Positions 46,396 to 55,310 of a DNA stretch of 64,000 nt are shown here, piece by piece. The stretch is from Bacteroidales bacterium (lineage in GTDB: Bacteria; Bacteroidota; Bacteroidia; Bacteroidales; VadinHA17). A model generated the notes under the pieces. That model did not search any database. It saw nothing but the letters and a program-made list of their open reading frames with translations, and was not told the DNA's origin. Numbering within the stretch: position 1 is the stretch's first letter; each line of letters begins with the position of its first letter. The stretch is taken from positions 124,001-188,000 of the forward strand of contig JADKBK010000006.1 in NCBI GenBank assembly GCA_016715075.1, in the 5' to 3' direction. The translations under genes were made by a program, and so were the position numbers.

Positions 46396-46560
46396 TGAAA
46401 AAAGGCTCTCTCAAAAGTCTGAATTTTTATAATTCTTTTCTCTGTGTTGCTCTGTGGCTTCTCTGTGTACTCTGTGTAATAAAAAATTAAGAACTTACAC
46501 AGAGTTCACAGAGTTATCACAGAGATCCACAGAGGACTTATGAGAGAACCTCTTTTTTCA
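46396..46560. mobile_element. 165-bp MITE-like inverted-repeat element
   Basis: Termini TGAAAAAAGGCTCTCTCAAA (46396-) and the complement of 46535-46560 (TGAAAAAAGAGGTTCTCTCA) match over ~22 of 25 positions. Inside is a second inverted repeat of CTCTGTG-type units (46440-46479 against 46496-46534). No transposase is encoded. The GGCTCTCTCAAAA-type end resembles IS1182-like termini, which is inference. Confidence 0.55.
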
Positions 46561-46588
46561 GAAATAAATCAATTATGTATTTATACTT

Positions 46589-47122
46589 TTACTTTGCTCC
46601 CAAAATTGTCCAGCCTAAATAGATCTGCAAATTGCGGTTCTTAATGCTCATATCAGACACAGCTGATATATCAGAAAAACCAAGAAGATACCTTGCACCT
46701 ACATTGAATCCAAGTGGCAGATGCAAACCTGCACCGAAAGCGAGGCCAAAATCGTTGCTTTTCAGCTGATCCTTGATATCCCCAAAATTCTCAACATTTG
46801 CCTGTGTAAGAAAACTGAACTGAGGGCCGGCTTCAAGGCTCAGTAAACTTATTGGCTTGAACCTCAGCATGACAGGAATTGCAATATAATCAAGATCTAC
46901 CTTTACATTATCCCAGGTGCTCCCGTGGGCAGTATATAAAACCTCAGGGGTTATTCCGAATTTACTTGTGAAATTCAGATTAACATAGGCGCCTACATGG
47001 AAATCAGCTGCTGTTTTTATGCTGATATCAGTAACGGCCTGGTCTGCAAAATTTGCACCGGCTTTTATGCCCACTCCGATCCCTTGTGCATGAATTAGCA
47101 CTGGTATCAGAAATATTACCAA
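46589..47122 (-). CDS. Outer-membrane beta-barrel protein (PorT/OMP_b-brl type)
   Basis: 177 residues as read from TTG. The mature part GIGVGIKAGANFADQAV...FHVGAYVNLNFTSKFGITPEVLYTAHG and GAGLHLPLGFNVGARYLLGFSDIS is typical of the 8-strand Bacteroidota barrel family, ending IYLGWTILGAK. The signal peptide is cut by this start; seven codons upstream the frame reads I-K-K-S-L-L-F-L with ATT at 47141-47143 exactly where an ATG is expected. Confidence 0.75.
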   Translation of the reverse strand: MVIFLIPVLIHAQGIGVGIKAGANFADQAVTDISIKTAADFHVGAYVNLNFTSKFGITPEVLYTAHGSTWDNVKVDLDYIAIPVMLRFKPISLLSLEAGPQFSFLTQANVENFGDIKDQLKSNDFGLAFGAGLHLPLGFNVGARYLLGFSDISAVSDMSIKNRNLQIYLGWTILGAK

Positions 47123-47282
47123 GAATAATAGCGATTTTTTAATTTCCTAGATTTTTTATTAGACAATAGATGTAAAAATAGAAATTATTAAATACACTCA
47201 TTCATATTACCGACAATATTGTGTCAGATATTTTTCAAACCAGAGCTGATAAACCTGTCAAATTATTCAAATAAACTGAATA

Positions 47283-47657
47283 TTATTTCGTGAAAAGCAT
47301 TTTCACTGCAACGAGCATCAGGAGAATACCAAAGATTTTCTTTAAGGCAGCCTGTGGAAGAGTTAGTGCATATTTAGATCCGAAATATGAACCTACCAGG
47401 AAGGCTCCAGCCAGGATAAGGGCAAATTTTACATCAACATGTCCGGCTTTATAGTAATTATAAGCTGCTAAAATTCCGATTGGAGGCAGCATTACTGCAA
47501 GGCTGGTACCCTGAGCCATCTGCTGGCTGAATCCCATGAAATATACAAGGGCAGGGATCATTATAATTGCCCCCCCTATACCGAGCATTCCGGCCATTAT
47601 GCCGGTGATTATCCCTATTCCAAGTAAGAGCAGTAGCATGGAAATTGACATTTTCAT
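47283..47657 (-). CDS. Half-size TauE/SafE-family permease
   Basis: 124 residues, about four transmembrane helices. GIMAGMLGIGGAIIMIPALVYFMG and AQGTSLAVMLPPIGILAAYNY are the N-terminal repeat of TauE/SafE exporters; the usual protein has two such repeats (~250 residues). Start and stop are normal, so it is a natural half protein that probably dimerises. Substrate (sulfite, sulfoacetate or another anion) unknown. Confidence 0.8.
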   Translation of the reverse strand: MKMSISMLLLLLGIGIITGIMAGMLGIGGAIIMIPALVYFMGFSQQMAQGTSLAVMLPPIGILAAYNYYKAGHVDVKFALILAGAFLVGSYFGSKYALTLPQAALKKIFGILLMLVAVKMLFTK

Positions 47658-47722
47658 CTGTTTTTAATATGATTATTAATAAATGCAAATGTAGAAATTT
47701 CAACCTGATTAAATAAAAATTT

Positions 47723-47812
47723 GTCGTGCAAGTCGTGCAAGTCTTGCAGGTCTTGCAGGTCTTGCAGTCTTGGTCTTGCAGGTCTTGCAGGTCTTGCAGG
47801 TCTTGCAGGTCA
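47723..47812. repeat. 9-bp tandem array (TCTTGCAGG)
   Basis: About ten units of GTCTTGCAG, the first few degenerate (GTCGTGCAA) and one partly deleted near 47765. It lies in the divergent spacer between the TauE/SafE gene and mltG. A reading frame of Asp-Leu-Gln repeats across it is a by-product. Confidence 0.85.
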
Positions 47813-47921
47813 GTAATTATATGATCAGTTACCTGAATGCAGGGCATCAGGACTTTGATACAATAACAAAAACCTTTTGCAGTTCTAACATTATATCTAA
47901 ATTTACAGCCGGCTCAGGAGA

Positions 47922-48953
47922 ATGAAAAAAAAGAGTATCATATATATTTTGTCGGGTGCAGGATTGCTTATTCCAGTTGCAATCTTCCTTGTTTATAAAA
48001 GTATATTCGGAATTACTATATATCCTGAAAATCCGCCAAGGATACTTATTATTCCTACAGGTGCGACATATGAGCAGGTCATCGATTCATTGGTATCAAA
48101 TCAGATAATTAATAAGATAAAGATCTTTGACTGGGTAGCTAAGAAAAAAAACTATCCGACGCTCATAAAGCCAGGTAGATATGTCATCGATAAAGATTTT
48201 AGTTACAATTGATTAATTAATGTACTCAGGTCGGGTCATCAAAGCCCGGTCAGAATAACGTTTCAGAATATCAGAACTTTAAATCAGCTGGCCGGTAAAA
48301 TTGGAAAGCAGATAGAGGCCGATTCAATGCAGATAATGACTTTTCTGTCGGATGAATCGAACTATATTGCTGACGGTTTTAAAAAGGAGACAATAATTGC
48401 TGTTTTCATTCCGAATACTTATGAGATCTACCGGAATACCGATGCCCGTGCACTGTACATGAGGATGCTTAAGGAGTACCGGAAATTCTGGAATGATCAG
48501 CGGGCAGCAAGTGCAAAAGAGAAAGGACTCACTCCGATTGAGGTTGCTATTCTGGCTTCCATAATTGATGATGAAGTGGCAAAGCCTGATGAGAAGCCGC
48601 GAATTGCGGGAGTTTACCTGAACAGGCTGAAACAGGGAATTCCCCTGCAGGCTTGTCCGACAATTAAATTTGCACTGAATGATTTTACAATTACCAGGGT
48701 ACTCTATGCTTATCTGCAGATAGATTCTCCGTATAATACCTATAAACACAGCGGCTTTCCTCCCGGGCCAATAGCTTGCCCTTCCATTGAGGGAATTGAT
48801 GCTGTTTTAAACGCAGAAAAGCATGATTATCTGTATTTTGCAGCCCGCGCTGATTTTTCAGGGTATCATAACTTTTCACGGACCCTGGCTGAGCATAACC
48901 ACTATGCTGCTATTTACCAGAAGGAGCTTAATAAGAGGAGAATATTCAAATAG
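47922..48953 (+). CDS. mltG: MltG-like endolytic transglycosylase with in-frame TGA
   Basis: The first 96 codons give a signal anchor (8-27) and the LysM-like segment IIPTGATYEQVIDSLV...KPGRYVIDKDFSYN, then TGA at 48210-48212. The frame continues uninterrupted LINVLRSGHQSPVRITF...IAGVYLNRLKQGIPLQACPTIKFAL...YAARADFSGYHNFSRTLAEHNHYAAIY to 48953, giving 343 residues. At the signature ASIVExE the sequence is ASIIDDE, so the first acidic residue is Asp, and LQADPT is LQACPT. It cleaves nascent peptidoglycan at the inner membrane if functional. RBS GGAGA precedes the ATG. Confidence 0.85.
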
Positions 48954-49962
48954 AGGAGATAACTTCAACTTCGTTTTCCAGTTCGACCTCGAATCTGTAC
49001 CAGACTGATTTCCTTATCTCTTCTGCCAGATTCAGAATTTCTGTTCCGCTTGCACCACCACAATTCACTATTACAAGCGCCTGCTTGTCGTGCACCCCTG
49101 CGGAACCCGATACTTTTCCTTTCCATCCGCACTGGTCGATAAGCCAACCGGCTGCAAGTTTGATGCCTCCGGATGGATCTTCATAACAAGGCATTTGGGG
49201 ATATTTTTTTCTCAGAGCTTCTGCGGTGCTGAAGTCAACAACAGGATTCTTGAAAAAACTTCCTGCATTTCCAATAATTTCAGGATCAGGCAATTTGCTC
49301 TTCCTGATTTTAATAACTGCAGCTCTGACATTTTTAAGATCAGCTCCTCCAAGTTTAGACACTTCATCAGCCAGTGATCCATAGATCAGATTCAGTGCAG
49401 GACTTATTGCTAATTTAAAAAATACCCTCGTTACCAGGTATTTTCCTTTCATTTCAGTTTTAAATATACTGCTCCGGTATCCGAAAATACAGTCATTTTT
49501 ATCGAATTCTCTTATTGATCCGTTCTCGGTTGAAACAGCTCTCACCTTTACTATTGTATCTTTTACTTCAACACCGTAGGCACCGATGTTCTGAACAGGC
49601 GCCGCACCTACTGTCCCGGGTATTAATGAAAGGTTCTCGAGGCCGCCAAAACCGTTATCAACAGTCCAGCCTACAAATTCATCCCATTCCTCACCCGCTC
49701 CGGCTGAAATGACAACATATTCGTCATTTTTTTCTTCAATCACAATGCTTTTTATCTCAGGGTGAATTATTGTTCCCCTGTAATCACCAGTGAAAAGCAT
49801 ATTGCTGCCACCACCCAGAATCAGCAGCGGCTGCCGGATCGTTCCGGCGGATTTAAATATTTTTATTGCCTCACCTTCCGTTTTGACTGAAACAAAGAAT
49901 TCAGTAATGTAATTCAGGCCAAAAGTGTTGTAACTGCCGAGTGAAATATTTTTCAGAATCAT
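48946..49962 (-). CDS. murB: UDP-N-acetylenolpyruvoylglucosamine reductase
   Basis: 338 residues. FAD-binding LILGGGSNMLFTGDY (~47-61), SLIPGTVGAAPVQNIGAYG (~106-124), FGYRSSIFK and NAGSFFKNP (catalytic Ser) followed by KLAAGWLIDQCGWKG. It makes UDP-MurNAc in peptidoglycan synthesis. It is the long type I form of MurB. Its last 8 bp overlap the convergent mltG. Confidence 0.95.
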   Translation of the reverse strand: MILKNISLGSYNTFGLNYITEFFVSVKTEGEAIKIFKSAGTIRQPLLILGGGSNMLFTGDYRGTIIHPEIKSIVIEEKNDEYVVISAGAGEEWDEFVGWTVDNGFGGLENLSLIPGTVGAAPVQNIGAYGVEVKDTIVKVRAVSTENGSIREFDKNDCIFGYRSSIFKTEMKGKYLVTRVFFKLAISPALNLIYGSLADEVSKLGGADLKNVRAAVIKIRKSKLPDPEIIGNAGSFFKNPVVDFSTAEALRKKYPQMPCYEDPSGGIKLAAGWLIDQCGWKGKVSGSAGVHDKQALVIVNCGGASGTEILNLAEEIRKSVWYRFEVELENEVEVISSI

Positions 49963-50164
49963 AGAACCGGATTTGCTGTAAATTTATAAAATAGGTTTTA
50001 TAAGCAATCCATTTTTCAGATAATAAACCCCGGACGATGCCCTGAATACCATCAATTCCTGGTTTTTTTTGTAATTTTAGCCGTCAGGATCAGGACAACT
50101 TCCTGTGTTTAATAATTTCCTTTGTGATTTTCAATGACAGTCAGATTTAATTAATTTTTTTAAA

Positions 50165-51148
50165 ATGCTTACTATCAGATTTATAAGAACAGTGAATATT
50201 TTCATTTTACTGATTTGTTATTCTTCAATATTGTCAGGGCAGACCATCGGAGTTTCAGGGTCAGTTGCATTTACTATTGGTGAAAAAGATCTTATCCCTG
50301 AAGGAATCACCTATGATCCAGCTACCCGACAGTTTTTTATAAGCAGTATAAATAAGGAAAAAGTTGTCGCAGTCAATGAAAAAGGAACGGCCAGAGACTT
50401 TATTAATTCGGGACAGGACGGGATATTACAAACACTTGGGATGAAGGTGGATTTGCTGACAAGAAGACTATGGGTAGTTTCCAATAAAGATGCCAGCAAC
50501 AGCCATCAGTCTGCTGTACACGTCTTTGATATTGAAACCGGGAAACTGATAAAAAAATTCATTCTTAAAAAGGATACCGCTCATCTGTTCAATGATATTG
50601 CACTCACAACCAGTGGAGATGCCTTTATCACCGATTCATATTCCCATACGATTTATACTGTACAGGCTGATCTTACACGACTTGAGCAGTTTGCAGAATC
50701 TGAATCCTTCCTGGGAGGGGCAAACGGATTGACAGTTTCACCCGATAATACAATGCTATACATTGCTACAGGTAATGGCATTACAACAATAAATATTAAA
50801 AATAAGGATATTAAACCAATCCGTCAGGCAAACAATATAGCTGCAAAAGGAATTGACGGACTGGTTTTTTACCAGGGATCCTTGTACGGTATCGTTAACA
50901 GTGTGGAAGATGAGCGTGATATGTTTGTCGCCAGGTACATGGTAAGTAAAGATCTGACTGAAATCATAGGAATGACAATTATTGACAAGGGAAATCCCCT
51001 GTTCAATTTACCAACTACCTGTGTTATTGATGATGATTATTTATACTGCCTGGCAAACACTTCCCTGAGGATTTTCTTTCAGGATAAAACAAATTCAAAG
51101 GATATGATGCGTGATCCGATCATCCTGAAATATAAACTTTCTGAATGA
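50165..51148 (+). CDS. Exported SMP-30/NHL-like beta-propeller protein
   Basis: 327 residues with a signal peptide (~1-28, ending LSGQ). Propeller blades show as PEGITYDPATRQFFISSINKEKVVAVNEKG, FNDIALTTSGDAFITDSYSHTIYTV and GANGLTVSPDNTMLYIATGNGITTI, like the SMP-30/gluconolactonase group. The usual metal-binding acidic residues are not all evident. Substrate unknown. It precedes a small DUF6132-type gene. Confidence 0.75.
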   Translation: MLTIRFIRTVNIFILLICYSSILSGQTIGVSGSVAFTIGEKDLIPEGITYDPATRQFFISSINKEKVVAVNEKGTARDFINSGQDGILQTLGMKVDLLTRRLWVVSNKDASNSHQSAVHVFDIETGKLIKKFILKKDTAHLFNDIALTTSGDAFITDSYSHTIYTVQADLTRLEQFAESESFLGGANGLTVSPDNTMLYIATGNGITTINIKNKDIKPIRQANNIAAKGIDGLVFYQGSLYGIVNSVEDERDMFVARYMVSKDLTEIIGMTIIDKGNPLFNLPTTCVIDDDYLYCLANTSLRIFFQDKTNSKDMMRDPIILKYKLSE

Positions 51149-51225
51149 ATTGTTGTTGTATTACCTGAATCATGGAGAAATATGCCATATGTCGATCAGA
51201 ATTGCACTTTACATCTAAATAAAAT

Positions 51226-51459
51226 ATGAAAGAGTTTATCAGAAAACATCTTATTTCAATAATCTTTGCAGTTGCAGGGTCAGTTGCAGGGTTTCTTTAC
51301 TGGAAATTTGTCGGTTGTGTATCCGGAACATGTATAATTAAGTCAGTGTGGTATTTCAGTACTCTTTATGGGCTTATTCTTGGGTGGGTACTGGGAGGAC
51401 TGGCTGAAGATCTTATATTAAAATTCAGAAAGCCAAAAAAATTAGAAGGAGAAGTTTGA
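51226..51459 (+). CDS. Small DUF6132-type membrane protein
   Basis: 77 residues with two transmembrane helices (~8-28 and ~42-60) around a G-C-V-S-G-T-C-I-I motif (30-38) with two cysteines. The tail is basic. Members are common in Bacteroidota, often near rhodanese or thioredoxin genes. Function unknown. Confidence 0.75.
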   Translation: MKEFIRKHLISIIFAVAGSVAGFLYWKFVGCVSGTCIIKSVWYFSTLYGLILGWVLGGLAEDLILKFRKPKKLEGEV

Positions 51460-51626
51460 TAAGCTCATCAGCTGAATGGTTCCGTACTGTTTGATTTTTC
51501 AGATGAATGGTGCGAAGCATATAAAATAGGTGCCTGTTCCGGTGCTTTACAGAAGAATTAATATTTTAGTTCTAAATAAAGTATTAATTTTCGGTGTTGA
51601 AATAAAAACCCGAAAATATAACAGAA

Positions 51627-53102
51627 ATGACAACCAATCGACGTAATTTTTTAAAGGCTGCAACATTCGCCGGAGCAGGTGCAATGACCGGCAGTCTTAT
51701 TACAGGCTGTTCAACTGAACAACCTGTATCAAACCTGGCCACAATTCTTGAATCAACCAGAAAATCGCATGCCCAGAAGTTTAATATGTCAGGATATGCA
51801 GCGCCTGCTATTCCGGTTGTCAGGGTAGGATTTATAGGATTAGGCGACAGGGGTAGTGAGGCTGTCAAGCGTTTGTCATTTATTGATGGCGTTGAAATAA
51901 CAGCTATATGTGATCTGAGAAAGGCAGCAGTTGACGGATCTCAGAAGTATCTTCAAAGTACCGGAAGACCTGCGGCCCGTGAATTCTCAGGTGATGACAC
52001 TATATGGAAAAAGCTGGCTGAGCTTCCGGATCTTGACCTGATCTATATTGTTACTCCCTGGATATGGCACACTCCAATGGCGGTCTATGCTATGGAAAAC
52101 GGAAAACATGTATGCTGTGAAGTTCCAATTGCGCGTACTGTGGAGGAAGCATGGCAGCTTGTTGAAACATCGGAAAAGACAAAGAAACACTGCATGATGC
52201 TTGAGAACTGCTGCTATGATTTCTTTGAACTACTGACTCTCAATATGGCCCGTCAGGGGATGTTCGGTGATATCATTCATGGGGAAGGTGCATATATTCA
52301 TAATCTGCTGGAGATGAACTTCAGGAAGCCAGTTGACAGTCAGCAGACAGATGATGCATATACAAATATGTGGAGACTCAGGGAAAATGCCACCAGGAAT
52401 GGTAATGTCTATCCGACTCATGGTCTGGGACCAATTTGCCAGGCTCTTAATATTAACCGTGGAGATAAAATGGAACATCTGAGCTCAGTATCGACAGGTG
52501 ATTTCTCAATGGGTGCAAAGGAAAAGGAACTTTTATCAGATGACCAGTTCTATGCAGAATGGAAGGATTCCAAATTCAGAGGCAATCTGAATACCTCCAT
52601 TATTAAAACGGCACTTGGCAAAACAATTATGGTTCAGCATGATACTTCATCCACACAGCCTTACTCCAGGATACACCTTGTTAAAGGTACGAAGGGAATG
52701 GTCTGCAAGTATCCGATTGAACATATTGCTCTGGGCGAAAGCTGGGCGGATGAGTCTGCTATGAAAGAGCTTTATGAAAAATATACGCCCGAAATAGTCA
52801 AAAGGGTAGGAGAGATGGCCAAAAAGGTAGGCGGTCATGGAGGAATGGATTTCATAATGGACTGGAGAACGATAGACTGTCTCAGAAATGGATTACCACT
52901 CGATCAGAATGTCTACGACGGAGCCCTCTGGAGTTCAATTGCGCCTTTAAGTGAATGGTCCGTTGCTAATAATTCCCAGTCAATAGTTGTTCCTGACTTC
53001 ACCGGCGGATCATGGAAGACGAATAAACCCCATGATATCAATCTTGAAGCCGGCGGGAATACCAAAGTTCTTGAACTGAAAGAGGCTGGAACGATAATCT
53101 AG
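51627..53102 (+). CDS. GH109-like Gfo/Idh/MocA lipoprotein with twin-arginine signal
   Basis: 491 residues. The N-terminus NRRNFLKAATFAGAGAMTGSLITGC combines a Tat motif with a lipobox (Cys28), so it is exported folded with NAD bound and then lipid-anchored. The Rossmann motif GFIGLGDRG (~69-77) and WIWHTPMAVYAMENGKHVCCEVP follow the GH109 pattern, including an E-V-P in place of E-K-P. GH109 enzymes (type: alpha-N-acetylgalactosaminidase) cleave glycosides through an oxidised NAD intermediate. Exact specificity unknown. Confidence 0.87.
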   Translation: MTTNRRNFLKAATFAGAGAMTGSLITGCSTEQPVSNLATILESTRKSHAQKFNMSGYAAPAIPVVRVGFIGLGDRGSEAVKRLSFIDGVEITAICDLRKAAVDGSQKYLQSTGRPAAREFSGDDTIWKKLAELPDLDLIYIVTPWIWHTPMAVYAMENGKHVCCEVPIARTVEEAWQLVETSEKTKKHCMMLENCCYDFFELLTLNMARQGMFGDIIHGEGAYIHNLLEMNFRKPVDSQQTDDAYTNMWRLRENATRNGNVYPTHGLGPICQALNINRGDKMEHLSSVSTGDFSMGAKEKELLSDDQFYAEWKDSKFRGNLNTSIIKTALGKTIMVQHDTSSTQPYSRIHLVKGTKGMVCKYPIEHIALGESWADESAMKELYEKYTPEIVKRVGEMAKKVGGHGGMDFIMDWRTIDCLRNGLPLDQNVYDGALWSSIAPLSEWSVANNSQSIVVPDFTGGSWKTNKPHDINLEAGGNTKVLELKEAGTII

Positions 53103-53104
53103 AT

Positions 53105-53192
53105 ACCGGGTCCCCGGTTCTGGGTCCTGGGTCCTGGGTTCTGGTTCAGCAATCCCAGCACCCAGTGCCCAGTACCCAGTACCCAGCACCCA
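53105..53192. repeat. Heptamer repeat with inverted arms (TCCTGGG / CCCAGTA)
   Basis: Four (T/C)CTGGGT units, an ~11-bp loop and five CCCAGTA/CCCAGCA units. Arms are complementary with a 7-bp period, as at 9685 and 12087. It separates the GH109-like gene from the hyf-like operon and could terminate transcription. Confidence 0.8.
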
Positions 53193-53282
53193 TAGTTATT
53201 CTACTTTGATCAGATTTTACGTCAACCATTTTTTTATTTACTTTGCACTCTGTTTAACACGGACAGATGAACTAATTACAGA

Positions 53283-55310
53283 ATGATGTTTCTTTATGAG
53301 AGTAATGTATTAGTTGGTTTTCTTCTCAAAGCATTCGCAGCACTGTTTTTTTCAGGAATAGTGACAATTCCATTCCTCTCTGCCAGAATAAAGCCCATAG
53401 CAAGTGTAAGCATAGTTTTTATTATCGCCTTACTTACCAGTGTTTTAGCCATTATAGGACTTAAGGAAGGTGGAATTGAATATCCCGTGAGCGGAGGATC
53501 ATTCTTTGGCGAGATCCCTCTTCGTATAGACGGCCTGTCAGCCTGGTTTATCCTGATAATTAATTTCACCTCAATTACAGGCGCCCTTTATGGTGCCGGC
53601 TATCTTAAATCTACCAGGGAGAACCTGTCTCTGATAACTTTTCACTGGATCCTTTATATTATTTTTCATGCTTCAATGCTTATAGTTACCATGGTTCAGA
53701 ATGGCATGGCATTTATAGTTGCATGGGAAATAATGTCTCTCTCATCGTTTATGCTGGTCTTATTCGATTATACAAATCCAAAAGTTCTGAAAGCGGGGAT
53801 TAATTACCTCGTTCAGATGCATATTAGTGTCGTTCTGCTCACTATGGCTTTTATCTGGGTTTATTTTAAAACAGGTTCCTTCGACTTTAAAAAGATAGAA
53901 TTGTTTTTTGGCACCAATGTTAATACCTGGCTGTTCCTGATATTTTTTGCAGGTTTCGGTCTGAAAGCAGGCTTTCTGGGCTTTCATACCTGGTTACCTC
54001 TTGCTCATCCTGCAGCTCCTTCTCATATATCCGGTGTAATGTCAGGGGTAATTGTTAAACTGGGTATTTATGGTATTTTCCGTATAATTACTTTCCTTAA
54101 AGCTGATTATCTGGTCATTGGAGAGTCAATTATAACACTGTCTTTGTTAACCGGCTTATATGGGATTATGAATGCTGCCATTCACAGGGATTTCAAGAAG
54201 ATGCTGGCTTATTGTACAATTGAGAATATCGGGATTATTGGAATAGGGACAGGGCTTGGACTTATTGGCATAGCAAAGGGGCAAAGCATGCTTATCTTTC
54301 TGGGATTTGGCGGTGCACTCCTTCATGTTCTTAACCACTCATTGTTTAAGTCACTTCTTTTCTTTTCCGCCGGATCAGTTTACAGGCAGACCCATACAAG
54401 GGATATGGATAAGCTGGGAGGTCTCATCAAATCAATGCCTGAAACAGCAGGACTCTTTTTAATTGGTTCAATAGCCATAGGAGGTATTCCGCCTTTAAAC
54501 GGTTTTATTTCTGAGTTTCTTATTTATTGTGGAATACTTAAAGGGATTAGCGCTGCCGGAATTGCCCAGATAACTCTGATGATAATCACCTTTGCAGCAA
54601 TGAGTATTATAGGCGGGATCTCTATCTTAACATTTACCAAAACATTCGGAACTGTTTTTCTTGGATCTCCCAGACAGAAATTAACCTCTGAACCTGCTGA
54701 AGTATCTTTTCTGATGCTTTTCCCTCAATACCTGATAGTGCTTCTCATGATAGTTATAGCCTTTTTCCCCGGCTATTTTGTTAATATTCTCGGAATGATT
54801 CTTACTGTTAAAATATTCCCAAACACTGGTATCAGTGCACCGGACCTTAGTGGATATCTTGCGGTATTGAGAAATATCAGTCTTGCTTCGTTTATTTTCG
54901 TACTGTTAATCAGCCTTGTATTCATTATCAGATGGGTTGTCATGAGAGGCAGTGCCAGCAAATTGTCTGCAACCTGGGGATGCGGGTATACAGCTCCCGA
55001 TTCACGTATGCAATATACAGGCAAGTCATTTTCCAAGTCTTTCGGAAAAACATTCAACTTTGTTCTTATCGAGAAAAAGCGATACGAAGAGATCGAAAGG
55101 GAGGATACCTTTCCTGAAACACGAAAATACCAGTCATTTTATCTCGATCTCTTCGAGCATAAGATCATAAATCCCGTCATATTGATAGTCACCCGGTTTA
55201 TTAATGCATTTCAGTTTGTTCAGAATGGTAAAATTCAGGCATATGTAATTTATGGTATCGTTTTTATTCTGACTATTTTTATAGGAACTATTTTAAATTT
55301 CTGGCATTGA
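53283..55310 (+). CDS. hyfB: HyfB/NuoL-type proton-pumping membrane subunit, copy 1
   Basis: 675 residues, ~15 transmembrane helices. Antiporter-like channel residues are kept: Glu149 in AWEIMSLSSF, Lys228 in FGLKAGFLGFHTWLP, then AHPAAPSHISG (241-251) and LNHSLFKSLLFF. The C-terminal soluble part has TWGCGYTAPDSRMQYTG, as in HyfB/HycC. First gene of a seven-gene operon; the next start overlaps its stop (TTGA). In hydrogenase-4-type complexes this subunit translocates protons driven by the redox arm, but here the redox subunits are altered (see hyfG, hyfI). Confidence 0.88.
   Translation: MMFLYESNVLVGFLLKAFAALFFSGIVTIPFLSARIKPIASVSIVFIIALLTSVLAIIGLKEGGIEYPVSGGSFFGEIPLRIDGLSAWFILIINFTSITGALYGAGYLKSTRENLSLITFHWILYIIFHASMLIVTMVQNGMAFIVAWEIMSLSSFMLVLFDYTNPKVLKAGINYLVQMHISVVLLTMAFIWVYFKTGSFDFKKIELFFGTNVNTWLFLIFFAGFGLKAGFLGFHTWLPLAHPAAPSHISGVMSGVIVKLGIYGIFRIITFLKADYLVIGESIITLSLLTGLYGIMNAAIHRDFKKMLAYCTIENIGIIGIGTGLGLIGIAKGQSMLIFLGFGGALLHVLNHSLFKSLLFFSAGSVYRQTHTRDMDKLGGLIKSMPETAGLFLIGSIAIGGIPPLNGFISEFLIYCGILKGISAAGIAQITLMIITFAAMSIIGGISILTFTKTFGTVFLGSPRQKLTSEPAEVSFLMLFPQYLIVLLMIVIAFFPGYFVNILGMILTVKIFPNTGISAPDLSGYLAVLRNISLASFIFVLLISLVFIIRWVVMRGSASKLSATWGCGYTAPDSRMQYTGKSFSKSFGKTFNFVLIEKKRYEEIEREDTFPETRKYQSFYLDLFEHKIINPVILIVTRFINAFQFVQNGKIQAYVIYGIVFILTIFIGTILNFWH

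Noticed and set aside
47458..47847. Minus-strand frame with Asp-Leu-Gln repeats
   Set aside because: It is a translation of the 9-bp tandem array running antisense-frame through the TauE/SafE gene; not a real protein.
11267..48212. UGA recoding (Gly, Trp or selenocysteine) to explain the two in-frame TGA codons
   Set aside because: TGA ends other intact genes naturally (for example kdgK at 1782-1784 and the SDR at 12181-12183), and no SECIS-like context or Sec family is involved.
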